Assembly (NCBI RefSeq): GCF_017115105.1
Contig: NZ_JABXKH010000095.1
Span: 75,835 to 139,834, forward strand
Direction: 5' to 3'
Length of the DNA stretch: 64,000 nucleotides
Origin: Nostoc sp. NMS2
Lineage (GTDB): Bacteria; Cyanobacteriota; Cyanobacteriia; Cyanobacteriales; Nostocaceae
Below are positions 19,740-28,926 of the stretch, in pieces. Made by a program: the position numbers and the translations under genes. Numbering within the stretch: position 1 is the stretch's first letter; every line of letters begins with the position of its first letter. A model generated the notes under the pieces. The model saw only the letters and a program-made list of their open reading frames with translations, made no database searches and was not told the DNA's origin.

Positions 19740-20237
19740 CTAACTGTCGCCATTACCAAAGCGCTTGATCAAATCTTCGGGACGGAGATTGGAAATAAAT
19801 TCGCGGAAGGCTTGCTGTTCAGCTTCATCTGCATCGCGGTCAACAGGGATAGAAGCATCGGCAATCACTTCTTCCATTACCCAGATGGGGGTATTTGTAC
19901 GGAGAGCAATGGCGATCGCATCGCTAGGACGTGCGTCAATTTCTTTTTTTACCTCGCCTTGCTGGACGATTAAAGCTGCATAAAATGTATCCTTTTGCAG
20001 GGAATGAATGATCACCTTTTCTAGAGTCATATTCCAAGTCTCTAGAAGATTCACAATCAGGTCGTGGGTTAAGGGTCTGGGAGGCTTCTGATTCTCCAGT
20101 GCGCCCATAATTGCCCTAGCCTGTTCCTGACCAATGTAAATTGGCAAAGCCCGCCGATCTGAAGAATCTTTCAAAAGGACGATCGGGCTGCGGGTTATGG
20201 CATCTAATGCTATGCCAGCAACTTTCATTTCAATCAT
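19740..20237 (-). CDS. Bifunctional nuclease family protein (DUF151)
   Basis: 165 residues. The DUF151 core is complete: SPIVLLKDSSDRRALPIYIG, then EQARAIMGALENQKPPRPLTHDL and the conserved EIDARPSDAIAIALRTNTPIW. Members of this family have been reported with nuclease activity, and in plants as regulators, but the role in cyanobacteria is unsettled. The C-terminus is acidic (DRDADEAEQQAF). The start ATG at 20237 precedes MIEMKVAGIALD, typical of the family. It is divergent from ribE across a 340-bp promoter region. Confidence 0.93.
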   Translation of the reverse strand: MIEMKVAGIALDAITRSPIVLLKDSSDRRALPIYIGQEQARAIMGALENQKPPRPLTHDLIVNLLETWNMTLEKVIIHSLQKDTFYAALIVQQGEVKKEIDARPSDAIAIALRTNTPIWVMEEVIADASIPVDRDADEAEQQAFREFISNLRPEDLIKRFGNGDS

Positions 20238-20577
20238 TGCCTAAGCCTCTACAATGCTTTGAGAGCCTTGGATGCTGTGTAACAAATAGCACCCCTTTTT
20301 GGGCGGTTTGGCGACAGTAATAAACATAAGCATTCGTTCTCTATAATTGCTTCTATTAAACTCCGAACTTGTGGTGAAAACCAGAGTAAGTCAAATTGGT
20401 CTTCTTAGACAATAACCTTCTTACCCAAGTATGCCTTGTGAAGGATGCTAATGTGTTAATATTCCTATACGAAAAGAAGTCAGAAAATATACTTGGATGT
20501 TCGACATTTCTGTGACAATTACCAATTGATTTCAGGGAAATTTAGGCAATAAATAGAGTTAGTTTGACAAAAAAGCC
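20238..20577. promoter_or_regulatory. Divergent promoter region, DUF151 and ribE
   Basis: A 340-bp gap between divergent genes with no coding potential. A perfect TATAAT occurs at 20342-20347 on the plus strand but without a clear -35 box, so it is only a candidate -10. I see no FMN riboswitch signature before ribE. Confidence 0.35.
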
Positions 20578-21258
20578 GTGTTTACAGGATTAATCCAAGC
20601 ATTAGGAACGATGGAACCCTTGGGGGGCGATTCTTGGCAAATTACTTGTGAAAGCCAGTCGGGTGAAGTAATTATGCAAGATTTGGCTTATGGTGACAGT
20701 GTTGCAGTAGATGGCGTTTGCTTGACAGTGGAAAAAGTTTTAAAAGACGGGTTTATCGCCACAGCTTCACCGGAAACGCTACGCCGCACGACGTTAGGAG
20801 GTGAGCAAACGCAACAGAGATATGTCAATTTAGAAGCGTCTCTAAAGGTGGGCAGCAAAGTTGGCGGTCATTTTGTGATGGGTCATGTAGATGGCATCGG
20901 TCGATTGCTAGTGGCAGAACAAACGGCGAGTTCTTGGGAAATGACCTTTATTGCATCTGATGCGATCGCGCGGTACATTGTCCCTAAAGGTAGCATAGCT
21001 GTTAACGGCATCAGCCTCACAGTAGCCGCTTATGACTCAGAACTCTCCCAGTTCAAGGTAGCGGTAATCCCCCTCACATATAGCGAGACAAATCTTCGTT
21101 ATTTGGTTGCTGGAAGTTTGGTGAATCTAGAAGGGGATATTCTCGGCAAATACGTCGAAAAATTCCTTTACTCTGGCAACCCACACACCACAGCCCATGA
21201 TGAAACAAGTCTAGATGGCATTACACCCGCATTCTTAGCAGAACACGGGTATTTGTGA
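20578..21258 (+). CDS. ribE: Riboflavin synthase alpha chain
   Basis: 226 residues starting at GTG (MFTGLIQALGTM is the invariant family start). The enzyme dismutates two 6,7-dimethyl-8-ribityllumazine molecules to give riboflavin. The two homologous lumazine-binding halves are visible: residues 1-97 with SVAVDGVCLTVEKV and ASPETLRRTTLG, and residues 98-195 opening with GGHFVMGHVDGIGR and containing GSIAVNGISLTVA. It is a cytoplasmic trimer in known members. The C-terminal 25 residues after FLYSGN are a cyanobacterial extension. It converges with the M23 peptidase gene. Confidence 0.97.
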   Translation: MFTGLIQALGTMEPLGGDSWQITCESQSGEVIMQDLAYGDSVAVDGVCLTVEKVLKDGFIATASPETLRRTTLGGEQTQQRYVNLEASLKVGSKVGGHFVMGHVDGIGRLLVAEQTASSWEMTFIASDAIARYIVPKGSIAVNGISLTVAAYDSELSQFKVAVIPLTYSETNLRYLVAGSLVNLEGDILGKYVEKFLYSGNPHTTAHDETSLDGITPAFLAEHGYL

Positions 21259-21259
21259 T

Positions 21260-21303
21260 TGGGGAATGGGCATTGGGCATTGGGCATTGGGCATTGGGCA
21301 TGG
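21260..21303. repeat. STRR, tandem GGGCATT heptamers
   Basis: The unit GGGCATT is repeated about five times right after the ribE stop codon. A typical heptanucleotide STRR of heterocystous cyanobacteria. Confidence 0.8.
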
Positions 21304-21470
21304 AGAAGAGACAAGGTAGACAAGGAAGAGGGGGGAGACAAGGAGAGACTCAATTTTAATAATTCCCCCTTGTCACCCTCATCCTCCACTCCCTTTCTAA
21401 CGCTCTTTTATGACTCTCGTGGGATAAAAATCATCCACCCTTATTTTTAAGGACTTTGATGAACTTAGGC

Positions 21471-21552
21471 GTAGGTTGGGTTGAGGAACGAAACCCAACA
21501 CCAACAATCTCTGATTTTGTTGGGGTTTCACTAAAGTTCAACCCAACCTACG
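21471..21552. repeat. MITE-like palindrome, copy 1 (GTAGGTTGGGTTGAGGAACG)
   Basis: GTAGGTTGGGTTGAGGAACG and AAACCCAACA on the left pair with TTGGGGTTTC and CAACCCAACCTACG on the right. Two further copies lie at 38990-39069 and 56307-56379. No coding capacity. Confidence 0.85.
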
Positions 21553-21590
21553 AATATTTTATTTTTTCGGAGTAATAAAAGAGCGCTAAT

Positions 21591-23144
21591 CTAGCTACCT
21601 GGTTCTTGGCTAACCTGGGCGGTCTGCAAGCCTCGCACTAACTGGCTGAGGGCGCTTTGTAATTCCACGCCTGGGTCAGTAGCAACCCACCCGTTAGGTG
21701 TTAGGTGGCGGACTTCAAAGTGCAGGTGAGGGCCTGTGGATGCCCCGGTGCTGCCAACTCGGCCGATGACAGTTCCAGGTTGTACCCACTGACCAGGTTG
21801 AACAAGGATCTCTGACATGTGACCGTAGAGAGTTTGTTCAGCCGATTTGTGATTGAGGATAACGGTTAAACCATAACCACCCATCCAGTTAGCAGTTTCG
21901 ACTTGACCGCCTGCTGCCGCTAAAACTGGTGTTCCCGTAGGCGCACCTAAGTCTGTGCCAGCATGGAAGCGTTGATTACCTGTGATTGGATGAACTCGCC
22001 AACCAAACAATGAAGTAATGGGAGCGGGTATAGACAGGGGATACATCATTCCCGTCCCATTATATGCAACTGCCCCTGTGTAGGGGATTTGCGGCAATAC
22101 TGATGCTAGTGAGAAGTCGTAAGCTACGTTGCTGGGACGGGGTGCAATGTTGCCATCTGCCATTGGTGGCGGTAAAGTCCCGCCACTGGGTGCGATAGGA
22201 GTTGCACTCACTCTTGTGGGGCTAAACTCGCTGGGATTCGGGATAAACCGATTTGGGCGATATGCGGTCTTGGTGTCACCACTAGAACCATTTTGAGCAG
22301 CACGCCATCTACTGGTGTTGCCAGTAGTTGCAACTTGCCGTGTGGTTGGAACTACTGGCAATTGGGCATTTTGACTTCTTCTCAGCCAATTAGGTGCTGC
22401 TTTACCATTAGAATCAGCTACATTCCTTTGGGGTACTTTGGCGCAAACGCCGCCTAATACGCTTTGTCCTGAAGGCAAAATGGCTCGGCAACCACTGGAG
22501 CGTTCTGTGAGAATTACAGAATTTGGTGCTTGATAAGTACCTGTAGCACCATTTTCATAACTATTAGGATCAATATAGGCGTTATTATAATCCTTGGTTT
22601 TACCCGGCGTTGCACTAACAGAACTGTTGGAGTTATTTGATGGTTGAGCAACTTCTGGGAGTTTTTCAGGTAAAGAGCGGGCAGGGGTATTGGGTTTTTC
22701 CTGTGTCACCCTTGCAGGAGTAACCTGGGAGGCCTCTACCTTGGGTTTTGCCTGTCTAATAATAACAACAGGTTCAGCATCGATTTTGGGCGTAGACTGC
22801 CTAACTGGTTCTTTTGATTGAGCTACCTCTGGCTTGCGTAGTCTCTGTTTGAGTCTGGCTCGCCGTTGGGAAAATTCCGGTTGCGCTTGAGCTGCTTCGG
22901 GTGCAACAGCCTGCGTTTTAACCGGATTTGTAACTGCTGTTGGCTGGGAAGTTTCAACAGTGGGAACGATGTTATCTACTTGTGTTTCCGTTTGGGCAAA
23001 CACAAAGCCGCCGCTAAGAAGGCTGACGCTACTCAGCCAACAGAGGCTCTGGGCTGGTAGCGTTGAGGCAAAACGTTTTTTTGTTAGACCTTGCTGCCGT
23101 AAGTAATGCAAACGATGATGGGCAGAATTATTGCGCTGCGTCAT
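21591..23144 (-). CDS. M23 family peptidoglycan metallopeptidase
   Basis: 517 residues. The N-terminus is basic with a hydrophobic segment near residues 28-50 (SLCWLSSVSLLSGGFVFAQ), a signal peptide or anchor, so the protein acts in the periplasm. A long Pro/Gln/Ser-rich linker follows (about 55-370). The C-terminal catalytic domain is LytM/M23: FGWRVHPITGNQRFHAGTDL gives the zinc ligands His and Asp (HxxxD), and GPHLHFEVR gives the HxH motif, with LYGHMSEILVQPGQWV between. It should cleave peptidoglycan cross-bridges during growth or division. The only cysteines are one in the leader and a pair in the linker. Confidence 0.93.
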   Translation of the reverse strand: MTQRNNSAHHRLHYLRQQGLTKKRFASTLPAQSLCWLSSVSLLSGGFVFAQTETQVDNIVPTVETSQPTAVTNPVKTQAVAPEAAQAQPEFSQRRARLKQRLRKPEVAQSKEPVRQSTPKIDAEPVVIIRQAKPKVEASQVTPARVTQEKPNTPARSLPEKLPEVAQPSNNSNSSVSATPGKTKDYNNAYIDPNSYENGATGTYQAPNSVILTERSSGCRAILPSGQSVLGGVCAKVPQRNVADSNGKAAPNWLRRSQNAQLPVVPTTRQVATTGNTSRWRAAQNGSSGDTKTAYRPNRFIPNPSEFSPTRVSATPIAPSGGTLPPPMADGNIAPRPSNVAYDFSLASVLPQIPYTGAVAYNGTGMMYPLSIPAPITSLFGWRVHPITGNQRFHAGTDLGAPTGTPVLAAAGGQVETANWMGGYGLTVILNHKSAEQTLYGHMSEILVQPGQWVQPGTVIGRVGSTGASTGPHLHFEVRHLTPNGWVATDPGVELQSALSQLVRGLQTAQVSQEPGS

Positions 23145-23234
23145 TTGTTCTCTCAGTTGTGTGTAATTAGCCTAAAGAGATGATGCTAGTGGTTTGTCTT
23201 GCCCAAAGAGCGAAATTTTGAACAAACCTCAAAT

Positions 23235-24053
23235 TTAAACGGAAGATTTATGGTACCCCAAACTGATTGTACCGGGTTGAATATAAATTTCCGGTGTAAT
23301 TAGTTCCTTTGTATCATCTGTTTCTAAATCAACTCGTAAATTTCCTTGAGATGTCACCCCAACTACAGTACCTAAAAGATTATTGACATACACCTTATCG
23401 CCCATGTTTGTAAGCAAGTTTAGATAGCGAGACAAGAGTATGCTTACTCCTTCTTGCTGAAGGCACTCCATACCGGATTCTATTCCCAGTAAGACTGTAG
23501 AGGTGAGTATTTCCAGACAAGAGATGGGTCTGAAATCTTGGGATGTTTGCCACGATTCCAGGTTGATTCCTGTTTCTGGTACTGGATTTATCCAGTTAAT
23601 ACCAACACCAATAACTGCTTGGGTGATTTGTCCTTTGTTTACTTTGGTTTCTGTCAAAATGCCGCCTAGTTTGCGACCATTTAAAACTAAATCATTGGGC
23701 CATTTTATCCCAACATCTATACCGCGCTGACGCAATTGAGACGCAATTCCCCAAGCAGTAGCAAAAGTTAGCTGATAGCTGTCAGTAGCTTCTATTTTGT
23801 GGTCGAAAGAAATCGCCACGGAAATATATAATCCGCCAACTGGAGAAATCCATTCGCGTCCCCATTGTCCCCGTCCAGCAGATTGCTGAGTTGCAATGAC
23901 TACTGTTCCTGAAATAGCCCCTTGGTTGAGTAAGTTCCAGAGGGTTTGGTTTGTTGAAGAGACGCTTTCAAAAAAGTGGAGGGAAAATGGTAAATATGTA
24001 TACTTACGCCCTGCTTTCAAGGCTGCTTCCAAGTTTTGCAGATTAAATCCCAC
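23235..24053 (-). CDS. birA: Biotin--[acetyl-CoA-carboxylase] ligase
   Basis: 272 residues, GTG start. It joins biotin to the carboxyl carrier protein using ATP. Hallmarks: SVSSTNQTLWNLL, the biotinyl-5'-AMP loop QQSAGRGQWGREWISP, KWPNDLVLNGRKLGGILTE, and VIGVGINWI. There is no N-terminal DNA-binding domain, so it is a monofunctional (group I) ligase and not a repressor. A short SH3-like C-terminal domain follows (GDKVYVNNLLGTVVGVTSQG). It is divergent from pgeF with a 71-bp gap. Confidence 0.95.
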   Translation of the reverse strand: MGFNLQNLEAALKAGRKYTYLPFSLHFFESVSSTNQTLWNLLNQGAISGTVVIATQQSAGRGQWGREWISPVGGLYISVAISFDHKIEATDSYQLTFATAWGIASQLRQRGIDVGIKWPNDLVLNGRKLGGILTETKVNKGQITQAVIGVGINWINPVPETGINLESWQTSQDFRPISCLEILTSTVLLGIESGMECLQQEGVSILLSRYLNLLTNMGDKVYVNNLLGTVVGVTSQGNLRVDLETDDTKELITPEIYIQPGTISLGYHKSSV

Positions 24054-24124
24054 AGCAATTAACCCAAATTCCGTTGTTCAAGTTAGCATTGATTGGCTGA
24101 TGAGTGATTTTTGTTTAGGTTTGG

Positions 24125-24916
24125 TTGAAGATGCACACTTGGCACTGGCGCAATTGGGAAGGACTGCCTTATCTAACTTGTAGTATTCTGGAACATTGGC
24201 ATCACGGCTTCTTTACCCAACAGTTTTGGCCGCGATCGCCACAAGTTATCACAGAAGTATTGCAACCAGAGGCATCAGTCTATCGCTTAAAGCAGGTTCA
24301 TGGCAATACTGTTCTCACCCCCCAAGAAGTTGAAAGCTTCTTAAGCTCTGCTGAGGAGGATTTAGCATCGGCGGATGGTTTAATGAGCGAACAGCCTCTC
24401 CAAGCTGTTTGGGTAGCTAGTGCAGATTGTACACCCGTGTTGATTGGGGATGTGAAAACTGGACGGGTGGCAGCATTACACGCGGGTTGGCGGGGGACAG
24501 CCAAGAAAATTGTGCCCCAAGCGATCGCTCGATTACAATCTCAAGGCAGTAAACTCGATGATTTACGGATTGCGATGGGCCCGGCGATCGCTGGTGAGGT
24601 TTATCAAGTCTCTATCGAAGTGGCTGCCGAAATCGGGGCTACCATTATACCAGATTATGACGAACAAAAAATTGTAACTGCATTACATGAGCTACCAAAT
24701 TCACCTTTGCTAGAAGATGCCGATCCTGGTAAGGTACGGCTGGATGTGCGGCGAGTGAATACCTTACAACTGGAAAATATGGGAATTAGTGGAGAACAAA
24801 TTGCGATCGCACCTTATTGTACTTTCCAAACTCCAGAGCATTTCTTTTCTTATCGTCGAGAGAAAGAGAAAAAAGTTCAATGGTCAGGGATTGTTAGCAG
24901 TAAAACGAGTCACTAG
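24125..24916 (+). CDS. pgeF: Peptidoglycan editing factor PgeF (multicopper polyphenol oxidase family)
   Basis: 263 residues; a second ATG two codons in is also possible. The YfiH/DUF152 fold is clear: HGFFTQQFWP, the metal/active-site blocks QVHGN, SADCTPVLIGD and AALHAGWRGTAKKI, which supply the His-Cys-His set, and IAPYCTFQTPEHFFSYRR near the C-terminus. PgeF in E. coli hydrolyses wrongly incorporated serine from peptidoglycan precursors; other members act as purine nucleoside enzymes. It converges with the aspartic protease gene, with one base between stops. Confidence 0.93.
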   Translation: MKMHTWHWRNWEGLPYLTCSILEHWHHGFFTQQFWPRSPQVITEVLQPEASVYRLKQVHGNTVLTPQEVESFLSSAEEDLASADGLMSEQPLQAVWVASADCTPVLIGDVKTGRVAALHAGWRGTAKKIVPQAIARLQSQGSKLDDLRIAMGPAIAGEVYQVSIEVAAEIGATIIPDYDEQKIVTALHELPNSPLLEDADPGKVRLDVRRVNTLQLENMGISGEQIAIAPYCTFQTPEHFFSYRREKEKKVQWSGIVSSKTSH

Positions 24917-24917
24917 C

Positions 24918-25370
24918 CTATATTCTCATCACAGGATAGTTAGGATGTTCTGGATTCGGGATAAGTCGCTGATTTCTACAGTCCACCAGTAAATCCAGCG
25001 TCTCAAGCACCGTTTGTCCAATCAAAACTATATCGCCTGTAACCAATGTGGCTTCGGTAGTTTCCCGTCCTGTCAATTCAATGATTACGGGTTCAGTCAC
25101 GCCTATAGATTCTTCACTACCGTTGGCGTATTGAGCAATCTGCTGTCCTCGAATTCTCAAACCAAGTTGCTTGACAATAGATATGGGTAGTACAGTACGT
25201 ACTGCCCCGGTGTCCACTAATGCTTCTGTTTCATACACCCGTAGCATATTTGGATTGAGCATTCCTCGGCTAACAAGCGCTTCATCAATGGCATTAGTGA
25301 GCTTAACTTTGACTCGAACTGCACCCATAGGTTGATTGCTGGCAGGATGGTAACGGTTGAGATTTACCAT
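24918..25370 (-). CDS. Retroviral-type (clan AA) aspartic protease
   Basis: 150 residues. The active-site motif ALVDTGAVRTVLP gives the catalytic Asp in a DTG triad, followed by the hydrophobic pair region QTVLETLDLLVD typical of single-domain aspartic proteases that dimerise. No signal peptide. The C-terminal end, RNQRLIPNPEHPNYPVMRI, is typical of small cyanobacterial members. The substrate is unknown. It follows the GT87-like gene on the same strand with a 24-bp gap, so they may be co-transcribed, though no functional link is obvious. Confidence 0.88.
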   Translation of the reverse strand: MVNLNRYHPASNQPMGAVRVKVKLTNAIDEALVSRGMLNPNMLRVYETEALVDTGAVRTVLPISIVKQLGLRIRGQQIAQYANGSEESIGVTEPVIIELTGRETTEATLVTGDIVLIGQTVLETLDLLVDCRNQRLIPNPEHPNYPVMRI

Positions 25371-25394
25371 AGTTTGTATGTTTTTGAAAATTCT

Positions 25395-26855
25395 TTAATC
25401 TGCTTCTAGAGTATTCTGTTTTTGACGCAGTGAACTAATTGCTAAGACTAAAATACTCAGGGTGATTCCTAGAATTGCATAACTCGGTAGGGCGAAGATA
25501 GTTACTTTCATAAAGTAGGGTAATTCCCCTGCTTTCACATTCCATCGGTTTGCTAGAGAGCCGATGAGCCAGCGATGAATAACTGCTGTTTGCACTGCTA
25601 GACAGCAAACCCCTGCTAGCCAAACAGACATTCTTCTCCTAGAGAATTTACAATGCCTGATCTGATACAGCAAATCATTTAGCAAAAAAACAACAGCAGG
25701 TACTAACATAACAGAACTAGTTTGCTGTGAATAATTAATGGCAATACTTAAGCAAGAAAATAGTAACATTTCTGGTAAGTATATTTTTTTTGACCAGGCT
25801 GTGACAGATTGTTGTAAATACCAATACCAACCCACCAAACCAACAAGTATCAGAACAATTAAGTTTGACAAAAGCTTGGCAAAGAATGGGTTATTGGGAA
25901 AAAATCTCGGGCCCACGACCATCAAATCCAGGCGACTGATTGAAATATAGGGGCTAACTGATGGATCATTTAGCCAGAGTGAAAATCCATAAGATGCATC
26001 CGACAGGAATTGTGTCAAAGAATTGCCCGTCAACACTAGACCTATAAATACTAAAGAAGTTGTTGTAAGAAGAGATACAAAAACTAGAGCAAATCTTCTT
26101 TTAAGTAGAAAATACAGAATGAATAATGCAGCTAATGTTGGTTTACAAACGGCAAGCCCCAAGCAAATTCCTGCTGGTATATCCCGATCTTTTCTAGCGA
26201 AGATAAACATCCATAAGATAAGAACTGCAACAAAAAGGGCAATATTACCAACTTGAAGATCGTAAACTAAGCCATAAATTAAGGCAGTCGAGATTGTGCA
26301 AATAATTCTGAAAGCTTTCGAGTTCGATTCTAGCAGGATATTCTCTCCCCACAAGGCCAAACCGATTGCCAATATATGCATCACAATCCAGATTGTAAAT
26401 GCAGTATTGATTGAAAAATAACCGAGAAACCAAATAAGAGGAATAATATTAGGTGGATAGACAAACGGTGGGATAAATCCACACACCTGAGTTAGGGTAC
26501 AGAAACTTTGCTTAAAAATCTCGACATTAAAAGGACTCAAATGCTGATGAGCCAATTTACTTGCCACATAATACCACTTAAAATCCCATAAAGGTGGATT
26601 TGGCTGATTTAGGAAATAAATTAGCCAACCTGTATAGCAGAGAAATCTTGTTACTACTAATACAACAACTGCTTGGATAATAAAGTTAACAATTGGTTGA
26701 CGTAAAAATTGCATCAACCGTTGGATTGCAGAAGATTTTAAGAATAAAGAATTTTTCCAGGCTGCCTTCTCATCATCGTCTAGTCGCCAATTATTTTTGA
26801 GAACAAATGCAACTACAATTACTATAATTAGGTTCCAAAAACCAAAGTTTATCAT
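25395..26855 (-). CDS. Membrane glycosyltransferase, GT87/DUF2029 family
   Basis: 486 residues with about ten hydrophobic helices. The first extracytoplasmic loop carries the likely catalytic acidic region: DFKWYYVASKLAHQHLSPFN, where Asp near the membrane and the YY pair match the DUF2029 polyprenyl-phosphate-sugar-dependent transferases. Later helices (LCLSIAINYSQQTS and others) are typical. GT87 members use lipid-linked sugars at the outer membrane face; the acceptor here is unknown. A basic cytoplasmic segment (RRRMSVW) lies near the C-terminal helices. Confidence 0.85.
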   Translation of the reverse strand: MINFGFWNLIIVIVVAFVLKNNWRLDDDEKAAWKNSLFLKSSAIQRLMQFLRQPIVNFIIQAVVVLVVTRFLCYTGWLIYFLNQPNPPLWDFKWYYVASKLAHQHLSPFNVEIFKQSFCTLTQVCGFIPPFVYPPNIIPLIWFLGYFSINTAFTIWIVMHILAIGLALWGENILLESNSKAFRIICTISTALIYGLVYDLQVGNIALFVAVLILWMFIFARKDRDIPAGICLGLAVCKPTLAALFILYFLLKRRFALVFVSLLTTTSLVFIGLVLTGNSLTQFLSDASYGFSLWLNDPSVSPYISISRLDLMVVGPRFFPNNPFFAKLLSNLIVLILVGLVGWYWYLQQSVTAWSKKIYLPEMLLFSCLSIAINYSQQTSSVMLVPAVVFLLNDLLYQIRHCKFSRRRMSVWLAGVCCLAVQTAVIHRWLIGSLANRWNVKAGELPYFMKVTIFALPSYAILGITLSILVLAISSLRQKQNTLEAD

Positions 26856-27004
26856 CAGAACGATCTCAAGAATTGTTTCTGTATATTTTAGATAACATAA
26901 CTGTTATAATTTGTTATAAAATATACTTGAATATTTTTATAATCGATTTACAAAATTTTGATAATTATCGATTTAGAATCTCCGCCATTTATAGCTAAGG
27001 AGTG

Positions 27005-28051
27005 TCAAATAAAAGCTTGGCTTAATAACTCGCGGTGCATTAATGCCCTATCTACTAAAGATTGTATTTGGTCTGGTGATAACGGATCGCCATTAGCGTA
27101 ATGCTCCATCCAAGTTAGACTAATCAAATTGGGGTCATCGGGTAAACTAGCCAAATCCCACCCAGGCATTTCTAAGTCTTCCATGAGACGATTTACCTTG
27201 GGATCATAACTAAGAGCAAAGCAGCGACAACCTTCAGATGCAGCCATAATCAAGCTGTGTAGGCGCATCCCAATCGCCATTTCAACGCCGCGAAATACAC
27301 CTTTCAAAAGTTGTGGATCCTCCAGACATAAAATCTGGCTGACATCTTTAAGTTGGGGTTGAATGGCTTCGGCAATACTTAAATCTTCACTTTTTTGAAA
27401 TGGCAGTAGTAAAATAAATGCCTGCGTAGCTTTTTGAAAATCCACCAAAGCACGAGTCAAATTTGCTAGGCGTGTTTCTGTAAGGTGGGGATGCGATCGC
27501 AACGTTACCGCAACTCTCGGCGCTGGTAAATCCCAAAGTCCCGGTACTGGCTTAGATTCCAACGCCCAAACCGGGTCAGGAGCTATAATACAAGGAATTT
27601 GCCAATCAGATAATAAAGCAGCGGTGGCGCGATCGCGGACACTAACTTTGGTACAATTACTAAAGGTTTGCCGTGCCAACCAACGAGTTTGCGGACGCAC
27701 CAATGGGCCAATCCCCTGCGCCCAAGCAACAGTTTTCAAACCCATTTTCTGCGCCAATGCCATCAGTCCCCCATAATAAAAGGGGCTAATAGTGCTGGTA
27801 ACATCTTGAATAAGACTACCCCCGCCCCAAATCAAGGCATCACTTGAGCGTAAAGCTTGCAGCACAGCTAAGGGAGCCATGCGATCGCAACTTTCTACAT
27901 TGTAGCGATCGCGCGTTTCCTCTGGATTACCAGAAAGCACCACAGGGGTTACGTGAGATGGTAACATTTGCAAGAGCGTTGCTAACAAAGCTTCGTCACC
28001 ACCATTACCTTTACCGTAATATCCAGACAATAACGCCCGCATCTTGACCAT
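27005..28051 (-). CDS. csaB: Polysaccharide pyruvyl transferase CsaB
   Basis: 348 residues. CsaB moves pyruvate from phosphoenolpyruvate to a sugar, making the ketal that S-layer and other SLH proteins bind. The family start RALLSGYYGKGNGGDEALLA is present, as is the glycine-rich LIWGGGSLIQDVTS and the C-terminal IGMRLHSLIMAA with its conserved Arg-His that contacts the donor. Cytoplasmic, GT-B-like fold. HIP1 sites are frequent in the gene. An STRR of ATTTTAG/ATTTTGG units directly precedes the start, separating it from the divergent DUF2499 gene. Confidence 0.93.
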   Translation of the reverse strand: MVKMRALLSGYYGKGNGGDEALLATLLQMLPSHVTPVVLSGNPEETRDRYNVESCDRMAPLAVLQALRSSDALIWGGGSLIQDVTSTISPFYYGGLMALAQKMGLKTVAWAQGIGPLVRPQTRWLARQTFSNCTKVSVRDRATAALLSDWQIPCIIAPDPVWALESKPVPGLWDLPAPRVAVTLRSHPHLTETRLANLTRALVDFQKATQAFILLLPFQKSEDLSIAEAIQPQLKDVSQILCLEDPQLLKGVFRGVEMAIGMRLHSLIMAASEGCRCFALSYDPKVNRLMEDLEMPGWDLASLPDDPNLISLTWMEHYANGDPLSPDQIQSLVDRALMHRELLSQAFI

Positions 28052-28081
28052 TTTGGATTTTAGATTTTGGATTTTAGATTA
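28052..28081. repeat. STRR, ATTTTAG/ATTTTGG heptamers
   Basis: Four near-identical heptamers lie immediately before the csaB start codon, inside its leader. Confidence 0.7.
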
Positions 28082-28240
28082 ACAACTTTTTTTAAACCGT
28101 TGATGCCATCCTGCCAACAAAAGATAAATTTTATTGTGGAAAAATAAGGACTTAATACTATTGACTTTTAACTCCAGTACAGACCCTAAATTTTAGCGTC
28201 TCTAATTCCTAACTCATAACTCCTAACTCCTAACTTTCTT

Positions 28241-28576
28241 ATGCACACCCTATCGATTCCCACCTGGATTATTCATATTTCTAGCGTTATTGAGTGGATT
28301 GTTGCCATTTGGTTAATCTGGACTTATGGCGAACTCACTAATAACCGCAATTGGTGGGTATTGTCCCTTGCTATGTTACCAGCTTTAGTTAGCGCTATGT
28401 GTGCTTGTACCTGGCATTATTTCGACAACGCCGAATCTCTGGAATGGCTGGTAACACTTCAAGCTACCATGACCTTAGTTGGTAATTTTACGCTTTGGGC
28501 AGCAGCGTTTTTGGTCTGGCGTTCTACCAAATCTTCTAACACTGTTGAACCAAAACCTATCAAATTAGAGCAATGA
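28241..28576 (+). CDS. DUF2499 membrane protein
   Basis: 111 residues with three hydrophobic helices (IIHISSVIEWIVAIWLIWTY; WVLSLAMLPALVSAMCACT; MTLVGNFTLWAAAFLVW). This matches DUF2499, which I recall as restricted to cyanobacteria and chloroplast-bearing eukaryotes. The motif LVSAMCACTWHYFDN includes a Cys pair and His in the second helix that could bind a cofactor. It overlaps the next gene by four bases (ATGA), so translation is coupled. Function unknown; thylakoid or plasma membrane location is likely. Confidence 0.85.
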   Translation: MHTLSIPTWIIHISSVIEWIVAIWLIWTYGELTNNRNWWVLSLAMLPALVSAMCACTWHYFDNAESLEWLVTLQATMTLVGNFTLWAAAFLVWRSTKSSNTVEPKPIKLEQ

Positions 28577-28872
28577 TTTCTAAAGAAACCCTGTTTGCAC
28601 TTTCACTGTTTCCCTATTTGGGTTTCTTGTGGTTTATCAGCCGCAGTCCACAAATGCCGCGTTTAGCGCTGTATGGATTTTACGGTACTCTCGTTTTTGT
28701 GGCCATCACCATCCCAGCCGGAATTTATGCCCAATTGCATTATGGCGAGTCTTTGGCGAATGTAGATTGGTTGCACGGTGGCGCAGAACTATTTTTGACT
28801 CTTTCTAACATCTTGCTTGTGCTAGGTTTTGGGCAAGCTGTCAGGCAATTACAAATCAAAAATCAAAAATAG
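28573..28872 (+). CDS. DUF3593 membrane protein
   Basis: 99 residues with three hydrophobic segments (LFALSLFPYLGFLWFIS; LYGFYGTLVFVAITIPAGIY; LFLTLSNILLVLGFGQAV). It fits DUF3593, found with DUF2499 in cyanobacteria. The start overlaps the DUF2499 stop (ATGA at 28573-28576). The two small membrane proteins probably form one complex. hisA follows 54 bp later on the same strand. Confidence 0.82.
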   Translation: MISKETLFALSLFPYLGFLWFISRSPQMPRLALYGFYGTLVFVAITIPAGIYAQLHYGESLANVDWLHGGAELFLTLSNILLVLGFGQAVRQLQIKNQK

Positions 28873-28926
28873 AAACCCCAGCGCTAGCTAAGGTTTTGAT
28901 TGCATTGAGTTATGAGGGAGAAGTAA

